From positions 30,661-94,660 of the forward strand of contig NZ_FOOY01000015.1 in assembly GCF_900113325.1 (NCBI RefSeq): 64,000 bases of DNA, given 5' to 3'. The notes under the pieces were generated by a model. That model was given only the letters and a program-made list of their open reading frames with translations. It ran no database searches and had not been told where the DNA came from. This DNA is from Sporolactobacillus nakayamae (GTDB lineage Bacteria > Bacillota > Bacilli > Bacillales > Sporolactobacillaceae). Made by a program: the position numbers and the translations under genes. Below, in pieces: positions 18,355 to 27,369 of this stretch (position 1 is the stretch's first letter; each line of letters begins with the position of its first letter).

Positions 18355-19257
18355 TTATTTTTGTGTTGCCTCAATTTGCTTTAATTCATCAAGTATCCAT
18401 GTCTTATAGTCCTTACCGGCAGGCAATGTTTCAGTCACTTTAATGACTGGAACGTGATGCTTGTTTGCCAGTTTTACCATTTTCTCAACGGTAGGACTCA
18501 TTTCTTGACTATTGCTGACAAAGAAGGCGATTTTTTTCTTTTCAATATCCTGTTGCATTTGCGCGATATCTTTCGGTGACGGATCTGATTCTTCCTCCAC
18601 CGCTTGTTCGAAGTGGTTATTTGCCACTTTATAGCCGAGCGCTTCAAGCATATAATCAAATACAGGCTCTGAAACGTCAACTAATTTATTATCCGATTTT
18701 TTACTAAGTTTTGCAACTTCATCTTTAATTGGTTTCATCGAAGCTATATAGTTTGCAGCATTGTCTTTATAGTCATCAGCGTTAGCGGAATCTAGCTTTG
18801 CGAGTTTATCAGCAAGATGATTGGCTAACGCCGGCATCGTGTCCGGCTGATACCATAGGTGTTCGTTGTCGCCATCTTTCTTATTCATGACATCTTCGCC
18901 GACACGAATCACATTGCCCGACTTTTGATTGGATACAAGTTTCTCCATCCAGCCGTCGTAGCCAATGCCATTATAGATCACAAGCTTTGCGGAGCTGACC
19001 GCTTTCGCTGTCTGAGGTGTCGCTTCAAAATCATGGGGATCCATGTTTGGTTTATTAATAATCGAGGTGACCGATACATGATTTCCTCCAACAGCCTTTG
19101 CTACCTCCCCATAAAAATCTTCAGCCGCGACAATACTAATCGTGTTGGATGATTTATCATCAGAAGCTGGATTATTGCCACATCCGGCTAACAACCCGAC
19201 TAATAAGATCATAATCCCCATAAGAAAAGCTACTTTTTTCGATCGTCGTTTCATCAT
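18355..19257 (-). CDS. znuA: Zinc-binding lipoprotein ZnuA/AdcA
   Basis: Solute-binding protein of cluster A-I, 300 residues, with a lipoprotein signal ending LLAGC. Metal-ligand His residues are visible in DPHDFEATP and in NEHLWYQP, with further candidates in NNHFEQ and the C-terminal half. The His-rich loop common in zinc-specific ZnuA is missing here; only a short charged loop (KKDGDNEHL) is present. Zinc is nonetheless the likely ligand because a Zur box lies exactly between the -35 and -10 of the promoter. First gene of the operon. Confidence 0.9.
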   Translation of the reverse strand: MMKRRSKKVAFLMGIMILLVGLLAGCGNNPASDDKSSNTISIVAAEDFYGEVAKAVGGNHVSVTSIINKPNMDPHDFEATPQTAKAVSSAKLVIYNGIGYDGWMEKLVSNQKSGNVIRVGEDVMNKKDGDNEHLWYQPDTMPALANHLADKLAKLDSANADDYKDNAANYIASMKPIKDEVAKLSKKSDNKLVDVSEPVFDYMLEALGYKVANNHFEQAVEEESDPSPKDIAQMQQDIEKKKIAFFVSNSQEMSPTVEKMVKLANKHHVPVIKVTETLPAGKDYKTWILDELKQIEATQK

Positions 19258-19285
19258 CTTGTTTTGTTCCTCCTATTTATCTATG

Positions 19286-19315
19286 TATATAAACGTAATG
19301 ATTACGATTTGACAA
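19286..19315 (-). promoter_or_regulatory. znuA promoter with embedded Zur box
   Basis: TTGTCA (19310-19315) and TATATA (19286-19291) on the minus strand are 18 bp apart. The Zur box aaacgtaatgattacgattt at 19291-19310 fills the spacer, so zinc-bound Zur would exclude RNA polymerase. Confidence 0.85.
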
Positions 19316-19323
19316 CAAATATA

Positions 19324-19343
19324 AATAGTAAAGATTACGTTTT
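19324..19343. promoter_or_regulatory. Second, weaker Zur box
   Basis: aatagtaaagattacgtttt differs from the TCGTAATNATTACGA-type consensus at about three positions. It sits 33 bp upstream of the main box, on the same helical face or nearly so, between rpsN2 and znuA. Confidence 0.6.
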
Positions 19344-19357
19344 ATTTTGTCAAGCTG

Positions 19358-19627
19358 TTACCAGCTTGCTTTCCTTACACCCGGAATTTGACCTTTATGG
19401 GCATAGTCACGAAAAGCAATACGTGACATATCAAATTTACGCATATAGCCATGAGGGCGGCCGGTCAAAGGGCAGCGATTGTGCAAGCGTGTCGGTGATG
19501 AATCACGAGGAAGCTTGGCAAGCGCCGCATAATCCTTTTTTTCTTTCAACTCGCGCCTGAGTTCCGCATACTTCGCAACAAGAGCTTCGCGTTCCAGTTC
19601 TTTTACTACTTTAGACTTTTTAGCCAT
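19358..19627 (-). CDS. rpsN2: Zinc-independent ribosomal protein S14 paralogue
   Basis: An 89-residue S14 of the C-minus type: the zinc-ribbon CxxC pairs are absent and only one Cys is left (NRCPLTGRP). In Bacillus such a paralogue (YhzA/RpsN2) replaces the zinc-containing S14 when zinc is scarce. The Zur box upstream and its place directly before znuA support that role. The start ATG follows AAGGAAC. Confidence 0.93.
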   Translation of the reverse strand: MAKKSKVVKELEREALVAKYAELRRELKEKKDYAALAKLPRDSSPTRLHNRCPLTGRPHGYMRKFDMSRIAFRDYAHKGQIPGVRKASW

Positions 19628-19648
19628 AAAAATGTTCCTTTCTTTTTT

Positions 19649-19668
19649 AAATCGTAATAATTACGTTT
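19649..19668. promoter_or_regulatory. Zur box upstream of rpsN2
   Basis: aatcgtaataattacgtttt is a near-perfect dyad, 22 bp before the rpsN2 start. It lies 165 bp from the divergent ycgR gene and could affect that too. Confidence 0.85.
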
Positions 19669-19833
19669 TGCACTATCTATTAAAACACCAATTATCTAGA
19701 AGTGCAAGTCGGAACCTGCAGAAAGACAGCTGCAATGGTTCTAGCATCGCTCATTTGACATAGGGTAAAAACAGAGCAATCACTTTGTTGCTGTGTACAA
19801 ATACCAAGTATTCCAAAAAGGAGACAAGCCATC

Positions 19834-20874
19834 TTGACTACTTCCTACTCCAAACGCATCAGCCATCCCATGACCATTGTCTTTTTTCTGTTTTTCTTTA
19901 TTTTGGTTTTCTTTTCAGAAAAAACAGCAGGCATAGCACCAAAACAGATTCCAACGCAGTTTTATAGTTTTAATACCATTTTTCTAAGTATGATCATTGA
20001 ATCATTGCCCTTCATACTGATCGGGGTTGTGGTTTCTGTTGTGATTCAAACATTCATTAATGAAGATTTTGTCCAGCGTTTATTTTCGGGTCGCCGTCTG
20101 ATCGCCATGATTCCCGCGGCACTGACCGGCCTTCTCTTTCCTATTTGCGAGTGCGCCATCATTCCGGTCATCCGCAGCCTGATCAAAAAAGGACTGCCTC
20201 AGCATCTTGGCATTGTCATGATCACGTCGATTCCAATTCTTAACCCAGTCGTTTTTCTATCCACCTTTTACGCTTTCCAGAACAATCCCATCATTTTATA
20301 TGCCCGCATGTCGGTCGCCCTGCTCGCTTCGCTTCTCATCGGCAGCGCGGTATATTTTCTGTTTCGAAATACATCAATAATAAAAGGAGCCGCGCGAAGC
20401 ACAAACAATGTCATCACTTGGCAATCCTTTTATGAACATGCGCATCACCATCATCATCATGATCACGAACGTTCCCAGGTACACAATCTGCTCTTGCATA
20501 TAAGCAATGAATTCTTTGATACCGCCAAATACTTTATTTTTGGCGCGCTAATCGCCAGTTCCTTCCAGACTTTCTTTAATCAGCATTTGCTCACCTCCAT
20601 CGGCTCAAATCCGGCACTTGGACCTGCTTCAATGATGGGACTTGCCTACCTTCTGTCTGTGTGCTCAACTTCCGACGCATTTCTTGCCTCTTCATTTACC
20701 AGTATGTTCTCGCCTGGAGCAATTACTGCTTTTCTTGTCTTTGGCGCGATGTTGGACATCAAAAACACAATGATGATGCTTGGTTCCTTCAAGTTCCGTT
20801 TTGTACTTGTTTTCTTTCTACTAACGATAACAACCGTTTATATTCTAAGCCGACTAATGGATTTTCTCGTGTGA
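19834..20874 (+). CDS. ycgR: Permease YcgR (DUF318)
   Basis: A 346-residue DUF318/UPF0718-type permease, about eight membrane helices in two halves, with a cytoplasmic loop around 190-205 holding six consecutive His and further His/Asp (HAHHHHHHDHERSQ). The glycine/cysteine-rich motif PICECAIIPVIR in the first half is typical. Start TTG at 19834 with AAAGGAGA nine bases before. It is paired with ycgQ (12-bp gap) as in B. subtilis. Function is unproven; the His loop and the divergent Zur-controlled genes suggest divalent metal, possibly zinc. Confidence 0.82.
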   Translation: MTTSYSKRISHPMTIVFFLFFFILVFFSEKTAGIAPKQIPTQFYSFNTIFLSMIIESLPFILIGVVVSVVIQTFINEDFVQRLFSGRRLIAMIPAALTGLLFPICECAIIPVIRSLIKKGLPQHLGIVMITSIPILNPVVFLSTFYAFQNNPIILYARMSVALLASLLIGSAVYFLFRNTSIIKGAARSTNNVITWQSFYEHAHHHHHHDHERSQVHNLLLHISNEFFDTAKYFIFGALIASSFQTFFNQHLLTSIGSNPALGPASMMGLAYLLSVCSTSDAFLASSFTSMFSPGAITAFLVFGAMLDIKNTMMMLGSFKFRFVLVFFLLTITTVYILSRLMDFLV

Positions 20875-20886
20875 GGGTGACAAACT

Positions 20887-21756
20887 ATGGATGAACAACG
20901 AAATGCATTTCATCACTATCTCCGAGGGATTGTGCTTGGGGGGATTGCTCTATTCCTCTTTCGACTGGCAGTGTACGGCGATCTCAACTATTACTTGTCT
21001 CCCAAACTGGTTATCTATACAAATATAAGTATTGCGGTGCTCGCTTTGCTCAGTCTTGTTCATTTTATCGTGCCGCCAGAGAGCAGCCATGATCACGATC
21101 ACTGCAACGATTGCGGACATGAGCATCCTCTCCCTAAACGCGGTTTGCACACGCTCATTTTCTTTTGTCTCTTTTTCTTTCCGGTGCTTACCGGATTTAT
21201 TTTTCCCAACCACACCTTAGGCAGCGATGTCGCGGCAAATCGTACCTTCAAACAAGCGTCACCAGTAAAAACGCAAGGGCAATCGTCAAATTCCGGCAAT
21301 CGTGCAACACCTGCGGGCAGCTTAAGGAATCCGATAAGCCAAAAGCAATTTAATTCACTCAAGAAAAAGTTGTTAAAGCAGAAGACGATAATTGTGGACG
21401 ATTCGCGTTACACCTATATTTTAACTATGCTTGAGCAGGATCCTCGTGCGTTCAAAGGCAAACAATTGATGCTGACCGGCTTCGTCTACCGAGACCAGCA
21501 TGTCGCTTCTGATGAGATCATCACTGCGCGCTTCGATATTTCATGCTGCATTGCTGATGCATCCGTGTATGGTGTCCTGACGAAGGGGAACGTTGCTACG
21601 CTAAAAAAAGACAGCTGGGTGCGTGTCAGCGGCACAATTGATACAGCCAAGCACGCAGGCGCCGCACGTGTTCCGGTACTCACGAATACGCAAATTAAAC
21701 CAATCAAAGAACCGGATCACCCCTATGTTTATGACAACGGTATCCTGCTCGATTGA
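20887..21756 (+). CDS. ycgQ: YcgQ-like protein (DUF1980/TIGR03943)
   Basis: 289 residues with N-terminal membrane helices (about 13-30, 38-58, 88-108), a His/Cys-rich loop HDHDHCNDCGHEHP between helices and an extracytoplasmic domain containing FDISCCIADA. This is the usual partner of the YcgR permease. The metal-like loops in both proteins suggest they act together on one metal ion, which is inference. No terminator separates it from ycgR. Confidence 0.82.
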   Translation: MDEQRNAFHHYLRGIVLGGIALFLFRLAVYGDLNYYLSPKLVIYTNISIAVLALLSLVHFIVPPESSHDHDHCNDCGHEHPLPKRGLHTLIFFCLFFFPVLTGFIFPNHTLGSDVAANRTFKQASPVKTQGQSSNSGNRATPAGSLRNPISQKQFNSLKKKLLKQKTIIVDDSRYTYILTMLEQDPRAFKGKQLMLTGFVYRDQHVASDEIITARFDISCCIADASVYGVLTKGNVATLKKDSWVRVSGTIDTAKHAGAARVPVLTNTQIKPIKEPDHPYVYDNGILLD

Positions 21757-21863
21757 CTTTTATTTTAGGAGAATGGTCGCCTTTTCATTAACTTCACTGA
21801 ATCGTATATTATAATAGGTATGAACGAATAAAGAAGATCGCTAATCCTCTGGAGGTATGAATC

Positions 21864-22334
21864 GTGAAAATCGCAATGGCAAGTGACCATGCCGGTTATG
21901 AATTGAAAGGTGAAATCAAAGCTTGGCTCGAAAATGAAGGACATGAAGTCATCGATTTCGGAACAGACAGCAAGGAATCGTGTGACCTATCTGATTACAT
22001 TTACCCTGCATCGCTCGCAGTCGCCAAAGGTGAAGCCGATCGTGGCATTTTTGTCGATGGTGTCGGTTACGGAAGCGCGTTGATTGCCAACCGCATCTAC
22101 GGGTTGAACGCGGCCGTTTGCCAAGACCCGTTCTGCGCCAAACTTGCTCGTCAGCACACAGACAGCAATGTACTCTGTATCGGTGGAAAAATTATCGGTT
22201 CCGGTATCGCGCTGGAAATTGTCAATGTCTGGATGCACACGGACGTACTCAGTGGCATCGAAAAATATACAAATCGAATTAAGAAAGTACAAGCTATTTC
22301 TGAGAAGCACTTGAAAAAACTTTCAGAAATCTGA
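21864..22334 (+). CDS. RpiB/LacA/LacB-family sugar-phosphate isomerase-like protein
   Basis: A 156-residue RpiB-fold protein starting MKIAMASDHAGYELK with the family Asp-His, FGTDSKESCDLSDY and the ALEIVNVWMHTD region. The catalytic Cys of RpiB (in the CGTG loop) is replaced: the loop reads FVDGVGYGSA, more like LacB, whose loop also has Asp. A ribose-5-phosphate isomerase is therefore not assured; a LacB-like or tetrose/other sugar-phosphate isomerase is possible. It stands alone with a GGAGGT site and its own terminator. Confidence 0.75.
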   Translation: MKIAMASDHAGYELKGEIKAWLENEGHEVIDFGTDSKESCDLSDYIYPASLAVAKGEADRGIFVDGVGYGSALIANRIYGLNAAVCQDPFCAKLARQHTDSNVLCIGGKIIGSGIALEIVNVWMHTDVLSGIEKYTNRIKKVQAISEKHLKKLSEI

Positions 22335-22359
22335 GAGCCCTCCAATCAATAGGCCAATC

Positions 22360-22391
22360 AAAACAGTCTCCTTCACGGGGGCTGTTTTTTT
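22360..22391 (+). terminator. Terminator of rpiB-like gene
   Basis: aaacagtctcc / gggggctgttt stem with a seven-T tail. Confidence 0.8.
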
Positions 22392-22792
22392 GCTCGTTTG
22401 TTTCCCATTTAATTGAAAAAAACCTACACTATCCCCTTAAAAATGTAACTTAAATTTAATGTTTGCACGCATATTGAATACGCTTTTTAAGTGTGTTATA
22501 ACATATTCTGCTTCTTAGTTTCTCTTCGATCCGGAACTGAGCCGGAGCAAAGGCAAGAGATAATCAAGTAGCTTTTTTTGTGTGGAATTTTTGAATAACT
22601 CCGCAGATCTGTTAAGCCAAATTTAATAGTCCTGCGTAAGAATAAACACGTAAAAGGTCGATTCATTCGTCTTAATTATTACTGTGTTACATCCTTTTTG
22701 CATTCGCATGATTGCTCTATGACAATCACAACTTAATCACGAAAGGGAACGAACATCCTATGTTAACCAGTGAAAAGGGAGAGAAGAAACTG
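22392..22792. other. Leader region of the acyltransferase gene
   Basis: About 400 bp without a gene. It contains a small hairpin (tccgg / ccgga, near 22530-22550) and AT-rich sequence. I compared it with the common Bacillus riboswitch classes I know and found no match. Nothing else stands out. Confidence 0.5.
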
Positions 22793-23785
22793 ATGACGAA
22801 AATCAGAGACAGCTATTTTGATAACGCCAAATTCTTCTTAATCTTGCTTGTTGTTTTCGGACACAGCTTGACAAATCTTAAATCCGACATGCCTGTGATT
22901 TATTCACTTTACACGTTCATCTTTATTTTCCATATGCCTGCGTTTATTCTTATTTCCGGATTTTTCTCCAAGCACTTCAACAAGCAGGGCTATGTGAAAA
23001 ACGCAATTAAAAAGACGGTCATTCCCTACATGATCTTTCAAATTATCTATTCTTACTTTTATTACGTGACCGGCTACACCAAAGTTTTAAAAATTGATCT
23101 AGTGTCGCCGCATTGGACCTTGTGGTTCTTGATCAGTATCCTGTTTTGGAAGCTGATGATCATCCCTTTTTCAAAGCTCGGAAAATTCGGTTTTCCCGTC
23201 GCACTCCTAATTGGCGTATGCGCTGGATTCTTTGACACAATCGGAACGGATTTTAGCGCGTCCCGTACACTCGCTTTCTTCCCCTTCTTCTTTCTTGGTT
23301 ACTTACTGAAGAAGGAACAGTTTACGACTTTTTTGACACGCACACCGGTTCGAATTGGGGGAATAGCCGTTTTAACCGGCGTCTTCCTTGCCTGCCATTT
23401 CATCTTCCCGAAGGATCTTCAAGATTGGGTCCTCTATGACTCATCCTATCGAGCCTTCGGATTAACAGCTGTGCAAGGCAGCCTCATTCGCCTTGCTGTT
23501 TACAGTGTAGCTTTACTGACGATCTTTGCATTCATGTCACTGATTCCGAAAAAACAGTTCTCATTTACAGCACTCGGAAAAAACACCTTGTATATCTACC
23601 TGCTTCACGGATTCTTCATAAAAACAATTGTTCTGTTACCCATTTACGACAGCATCCAAGACCTGTATCAATATTCGTTCTTGTTCGCCGCATCGCTGGC
23701 TCTGTGCTACCTGCTTGCAAGCCGTCCGGTACGCCGCTTTACCGAACCCATTGTTGAGATTAAAATGCCGCATTTGCAGCACTAA
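22793..23785 (+). CDS. Membrane acyltransferase 3 family protein
   Basis: A 330-residue integral membrane acyltransferase with about ten helices. The family hallmarks are the N-terminal RDSYFDNAKFFLI and the FGHS / FHMP motifs (the His in VVFGHSL is the likely catalytic one). Members acetylate sugars or wall polymers from the cytoplasmic side. I place the start at ATG 22793 (AAGGGAGAG nine bases before) because the earlier in-frame ATGs add a hydrophilic tail not seen in relatives. It is similar in style to B. subtilis YfiQ. The substrate is unknown. Confidence 0.78.
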   Translation: MTKIRDSYFDNAKFFLILLVVFGHSLTNLKSDMPVIYSLYTFIFIFHMPAFILISGFFSKHFNKQGYVKNAIKKTVIPYMIFQIIYSYFYYVTGYTKVLKIDLVSPHWTLWFLISILFWKLMIIPFSKLGKFGFPVALLIGVCAGFFDTIGTDFSASRTLAFFPFFFLGYLLKKEQFTTFLTRTPVRIGGIAVLTGVFLACHFIFPKDLQDWVLYDSSYRAFGLTAVQGSLIRLAVYSVALLTIFAFMSLIPKKQFSFTALGKNTLYIYLLHGFFIKTIVLLPIYDSIQDLYQYSFLFAASLALCYLLASRPVRRFTEPIVEIKMPHLQH

Positions 23786-23807
23786 GAATCAACAATAAAA
23801 AAATGAT

Positions 23808-23836
23808 GAAAACTCCGAGCGCTGCCGGAGTTTTTT
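23808..23836 (+). terminator. Terminator of acyltransferase gene
   Basis: aaactccg / cggagttt stem, six T. Confidence 0.85.
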
Positions 23837-23900
23837 GATTGTACAAAAAAGTTGAAGCTATACTTAGATATCGAACCTTTTTGGTATTGGAGGAATGGAT

Positions 23901-24086
23901 GTGCTATCTTTTAGTATGGGCAATATTATTTTTCAGCTGATTGTTATCCTAATTCCAGTTGTTATCACCATCTTGATCATCATTTTTTTGATTAAAAATC
24001 TGCTCGTCCATTCACCTGAACGAAGAAACAAAGAAATTCTTGATAAGTTGGATGAGATCAGCAAGAAACTGGATCAACGAAAATAG
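23901..24086 (+). CDS. Small membrane protein, DUF4083-like
   Basis: A 61-residue protein with one hydrophobic helix (about 10-33) and a charged tail ending in EILDKLDEISKKLDQRK. It resembles the DUF4083 small membrane proteins of Bacillus. I set the start at GTG 23901, because GGAGG ends seven bases before it and only one base before the ATG at 23895. It is bracketed by terminators, so it is its own unit. Function unknown. Confidence 0.65.
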   Translation: MLSFSMGNIIFQLIVILIPVVITILIIIFLIKNLLVHSPERRNKEILDKLDEISKKLDQRK

Positions 24087-24096
24087 AGCAAGTTGG

Positions 24097-24127
24097 AAAC
24101 GCCGCACTCTTCATTTGCGGCGTTTTT
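24097..24127 (+). terminator. Terminator of DUF4083-like gene
   Basis: aaacgccgc / gcggcgttt stem with five T. Confidence 0.85.
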
Positions 24128-24221
24128 CTTTTGGGAAGAATCCTCGGTCGTTAGCGTGGATAATTTACCCTTCACAGTAAATACAGACCTTGTAGCCTAA
24201 GAAAATTCATAACTGGACTCT

Positions 24222-24815
24222 GCTCTCGCGCTTATTTATGCATTGATCTCTGATTTTCGTGCATTGGGCCTTGGTTTTCGTGCATGACTTCGGCTCGAGC
24301 TCTTATTTATGCATTGATCTCTGATTTTCGTGCATTGGACTTTGGTTTTCGTGCATTGATCCCTATTTTTCGTGCATTGAATTTCAGTTTTCGTGCATAG
24401 ACTCCGCTCGCGCTCTTATTTATGCATTGATCTCTGATTTTCGTGCATTGGACCTTGGTTTTCGTGCATTGAATTTCAGTTTTCGTGCATAGACTCCGCT
24501 CTCGCTCTTATTTATGCATTGATCTCTGATTTTCGTGCATTGATCCCTATTTTTCGTGCATTGAATTTCAGCTTTCGTGCATGGACTCGACTCGCGCTCT
24601 TATTTATGCATTGATCTCTGATTTTCGTGCATTGGAGTTTGATTTTCGTGCATTGGACCCTATTTTTCGTGCATTGAACTTCAGCTTTCGTGCATGGACT
24701 CCGCTCGCGCTCTTATTCTGATTCTTCGTTAAGAATTTGAGAGTCTTCGTTACGGTTTGGGACTCCTTCGTTACGAGTTTTGGCTCATTCGTTACGAATT
24801 TCGTGCATTGAATGA
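24222..24815. repeat. Hierarchical intergenic tandem repeat
   Basis: About 590 bp built from a 20-22 nt unit with the fixed core ttcgtgcattg followed by about ten variable bases. Four to five higher-order blocks of about 90-115 bp each open with gctcttatttatgcattgatc and close with a line like catggactccgctcg. After 24720 the core changes to ttcgttacga for four units and then returns. Both strands contain scattered stops, so it is not a repeat protein. The unit count and spacing do not fit a CRISPR. Confidence 0.85.
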
Positions 24816-24906
24816 TCAAACTTTCGTTTATGCGCATTCCCTTTTCGTATGCGCTACCTATCCAAAAATTGTGTGTGCATCTCCCGCCTACGATTCAATT
24901 TGATCT

Positions 24907-24937
24907 GAAAAAAGCAGGTGGATTCGCTCCACCTGCT
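24907..24937 (-). terminator. Terminator of thrS
   Basis: Perfect 10-bp stem agcaggtgga / tccacctgct and six T on the minus strand. Confidence 0.9.
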
Positions 24938-24967
24938 TCTCTCTTCTATTCATTTGATCTGTTTTGG

Positions 24968-26896
24968 TCAAGCCTTTGGAACAGGGGTAACTCTGTTCTT
25001 GATTTCCTTCAAAATATCCGCTTTAAACGTCTCATAGGCGACCGTTTTTGAATCCTGTTCGCCGTATTTACGGACGTTCACTGCGTTTTGTTCGATTTCC
25101 TGATCACCGATGACGAGCATGTATGGAATCTTGTGCGTCTGTGCATCGCGGATCTTGTAGCCCAACTTCTCGCCGCGCAGATCAGCATGAGCGCGAATAC
25201 CAACCTTTTTCATGTCGGTCACAAGCTTCTTGACATAGTCAATGTGCACATCGGCAACCGGAATCAGCTGCACTTGCGTTGGCGCAAGCCAAGTTGGGAA
25301 CGCGCCGGCGAAGTGTTCGATCAGGATGGCAAAGAAACGGTCAAGCGATCCGTATACCGCACGGTGAATAACGACCGGACGTACCTTTTCGTTATTTTCA
25401 TCAATATACGTAAGGTCAAATTTCTCCGGCATCTGGTAATCGAGCTGAATCGTGGCACACTGATGTTCACGTCCAATGGCATCTTTAATATGGAAGTCAA
25501 TTTTTGGACCGTAGAATGCGCCGTCGCCTGCGTTGATCGTATACGGCTGATTGATTGCCTCAAGCACACGCTTCAGACCTGCTTCTGCCTGCTGCCACAT
25601 TTCCAAGCTACCCATATGATCTTCAGGCATGGTTGACAGTTCCACTGTATATTTGAATCCGAATGTTTCGTAAATCTTGCCGATCAATTGGAAAATATTC
25701 TTGATTTCACTTTCAATCTGATCCGGACGAACAAAAATGTGCGCATCATCCTGGCAGAACGTACGAACACGCAGCATACCATTCAGCGCGCCGCTCAGTT
25801 CGTGGCGGTGAACCTGGCCGAATTCTGCAATACGAATCGGCAGGTCGCGATAGGAATGCAAGGTATCCTTATAGATCAACATGTGCCCAGGGCAGTTCAT
25901 TGGCTTGAGCGCATAGTTGACGTCATCCACTTTTGTGAAGTACATGTTCTCATGATAGTGATCCCAGTGGCCTGAATTTTCCCAGAGTCTCTGATTCATC
26001 ATCAATGGCGTGCGCACTTCATCATAATCCACTTGACGCTGTAACTCACGCGAAAAGTTTTCTAGCTCGGTACGAATAATTTGTCCGTTCGTCAGATAGA
26101 ACGGCATGCCCGGTGCTTCTTCAGAGAACATGAACAGTTCCAATTGTTTGCCCAGCTTACGATGATCACGTTTCGCAGCCTCTTCAAGAAAATGGAGATG
26201 TGCATCCAGTTCTTTCTGCTTTAAGAAGGCGACGCCGTAAATACGCTGCAGCATTTGGTTATCGCTATTGCCGCGCCAGTAAGCTCCGGATACATTCATC
26301 AACTTGAATACTTTAATCTTGCCGGTTGACGGAAGATGCGGTCCGCGGCAAAGATCAACATACTCACCTTGTGAATAGATCGTGATCGTCGCGTCTTCCG
26401 GCAAATCACGGATCAATTCAAGCTTCAGGTGATCGTTTAATTTTGTGAAAAGATCAATGGCTTCTGCGCGGCTGACTTCCTTGCGAACGATCGGCAGATT
26501 TTCGCTGACGATCTTTTTCATTTCTTTTTCGATTTTTGGAAAATCTTCTTTAGACAACGAATGTTCCATATCGACATCATAATAAAAACCGTTCTTAATA
26601 ACGGGACCAATGCCTAATTTAACATCAGGATAGATACGCTTTAGTGCCTGGGCTAATAAATGTGCGCTGCTGTGACGCATGATTTCCAAGCCATCTTCCG
26701 AATCCAGCGTAACGATTTCTACAGCCGCGTCTTCCTCAATCGGCCGGGTCAAGTCGTACAGATTACCGTTGACCTTGCCTGCAACAGCTTTTTTCTTAAG
26801 ACTGGAACTGATTGATTCTGCGACTTGTTCCGCAGTAACGCCCTTTGGAAATTCCCGAACAGAATCATCGGGAAAGGTTAATGAAACAGATGACAT
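24968..26896 (-). CDS. thrS: Threonyl-tRNA synthetase
   Basis: A 642-residue class II synthetase: TGS domain (residues about 1-65), SAD editing domain with HSSAHLLAQAL, catalytic core with motif 2 (FGQVHRHELSGAL), zinc ligands including MNCPGHM, and an anticodon-binding C-terminus. Length is standard. The ATG at 26896 follows AAAGGAGTG; the in-frame extension upstream would translate the T-box leader. Controlled by the threonine T-box directly upstream. Confidence 0.97.
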   Translation of the reverse strand: MSSVSLTFPDDSVREFPKGVTAEQVAESISSSLKKKAVAGKVNGNLYDLTRPIEEDAAVEIVTLDSEDGLEIMRHSSAHLLAQALKRIYPDVKLGIGPVIKNGFYYDVDMEHSLSKEDFPKIEKEMKKIVSENLPIVRKEVSRAEAIDLFTKLNDHLKLELIRDLPEDATITIYSQGEYVDLCRGPHLPSTGKIKVFKLMNVSGAYWRGNSDNQMLQRIYGVAFLKQKELDAHLHFLEEAAKRDHRKLGKQLELFMFSEEAPGMPFYLTNGQIIRTELENFSRELQRQVDYDEVRTPLMMNQRLWENSGHWDHYHENMYFTKVDDVNYALKPMNCPGHMLIYKDTLHSYRDLPIRIAEFGQVHRHELSGALNGMLRVRTFCQDDAHIFVRPDQIESEIKNIFQLIGKIYETFGFKYTVELSTMPEDHMGSLEMWQQAEAGLKRVLEAINQPYTINAGDGAFYGPKIDFHIKDAIGREHQCATIQLDYQMPEKFDLTYIDENNEKVRPVVIHRAVYGSLDRFFAILIEHFAGAFPTWLAPTQVQLIPVADVHIDYVKKLVTDMKKVGIRAHADLRGEKLGYKIRDAQTHKIPYMLVIGDQEIEQNAVNVRKYGEQDSKTVAYETFKADILKEIKNRVTPVPKA

Positions 26897-26912
26897 GACT
26901 TTCACTCCTTTA

Positions 26913-27165
26913 AAAAATAGAAAACACCCGTCTCCAATAAGAGACGAGTGTTTAAGCTCGTGGTTCCACCCTTGTTCCGCAACCCGCACGGGGTCACGGC
27001 ACTTGATCAGATAACGGCTGTGCCGTCAGCGGCTACTCTAATTTCACCGCTGAAGCTCGAAGGCGGTAAGTCATTGTGCCCCGTTAGGAAGTTCGCAGCA
27101 AGCCTTCCCTCTCTGGCAACGATCACAACGGCCCATGTCCTTTTCAATGCTTGTATACTTTAGTG
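26913..27165 (-). promoter_or_regulatory. T-box leader of thrS
   Basis: The T-box sequence AGGGTGGAACCACG (complement of 26959-26972) is followed by the terminator stem at 26913-26954 with its T-tract. Uncharged tRNA-Thr would pair with the leader and prevent termination. I could not fix the specifier codon with confidence. The leader begins near 27165. Confidence 0.93.
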
Positions 27166-27369
27166 CTTTTAATGCTTTTATTGTATGCGTTTCGATCAAG
27201 AAGTGCAAGTATCCATGTGACGGTATTTATTTAAATGAATGAGTAAACGTTTCTGCGTGAATTTTTATTACCTTAATAAAAATTTATTTGATTTTTATGA
27301 TACCTGGTGTTAGTATTTACTCACACTTTACTCAAGTGAATTATTATTACATATTCAGGAGGCACAATC

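Noticed and set aside
22500-22640. Riboswitch in the leader of the acyltransferase gene
   Set aside because: Contains small hairpins but I could not match a known class.
24222-24815. Possible CRISPR array
   Set aside because: The constant core is only about 11 nt, the intervening parts are short and related to each other, and there are no cas genes nearby.
24604-24837. Small repeat protein (NARK-type heptads) on the minus strand
   Set aside because: The frame is open only over a part of the array, has no ribosome site and meets stops in the next block.
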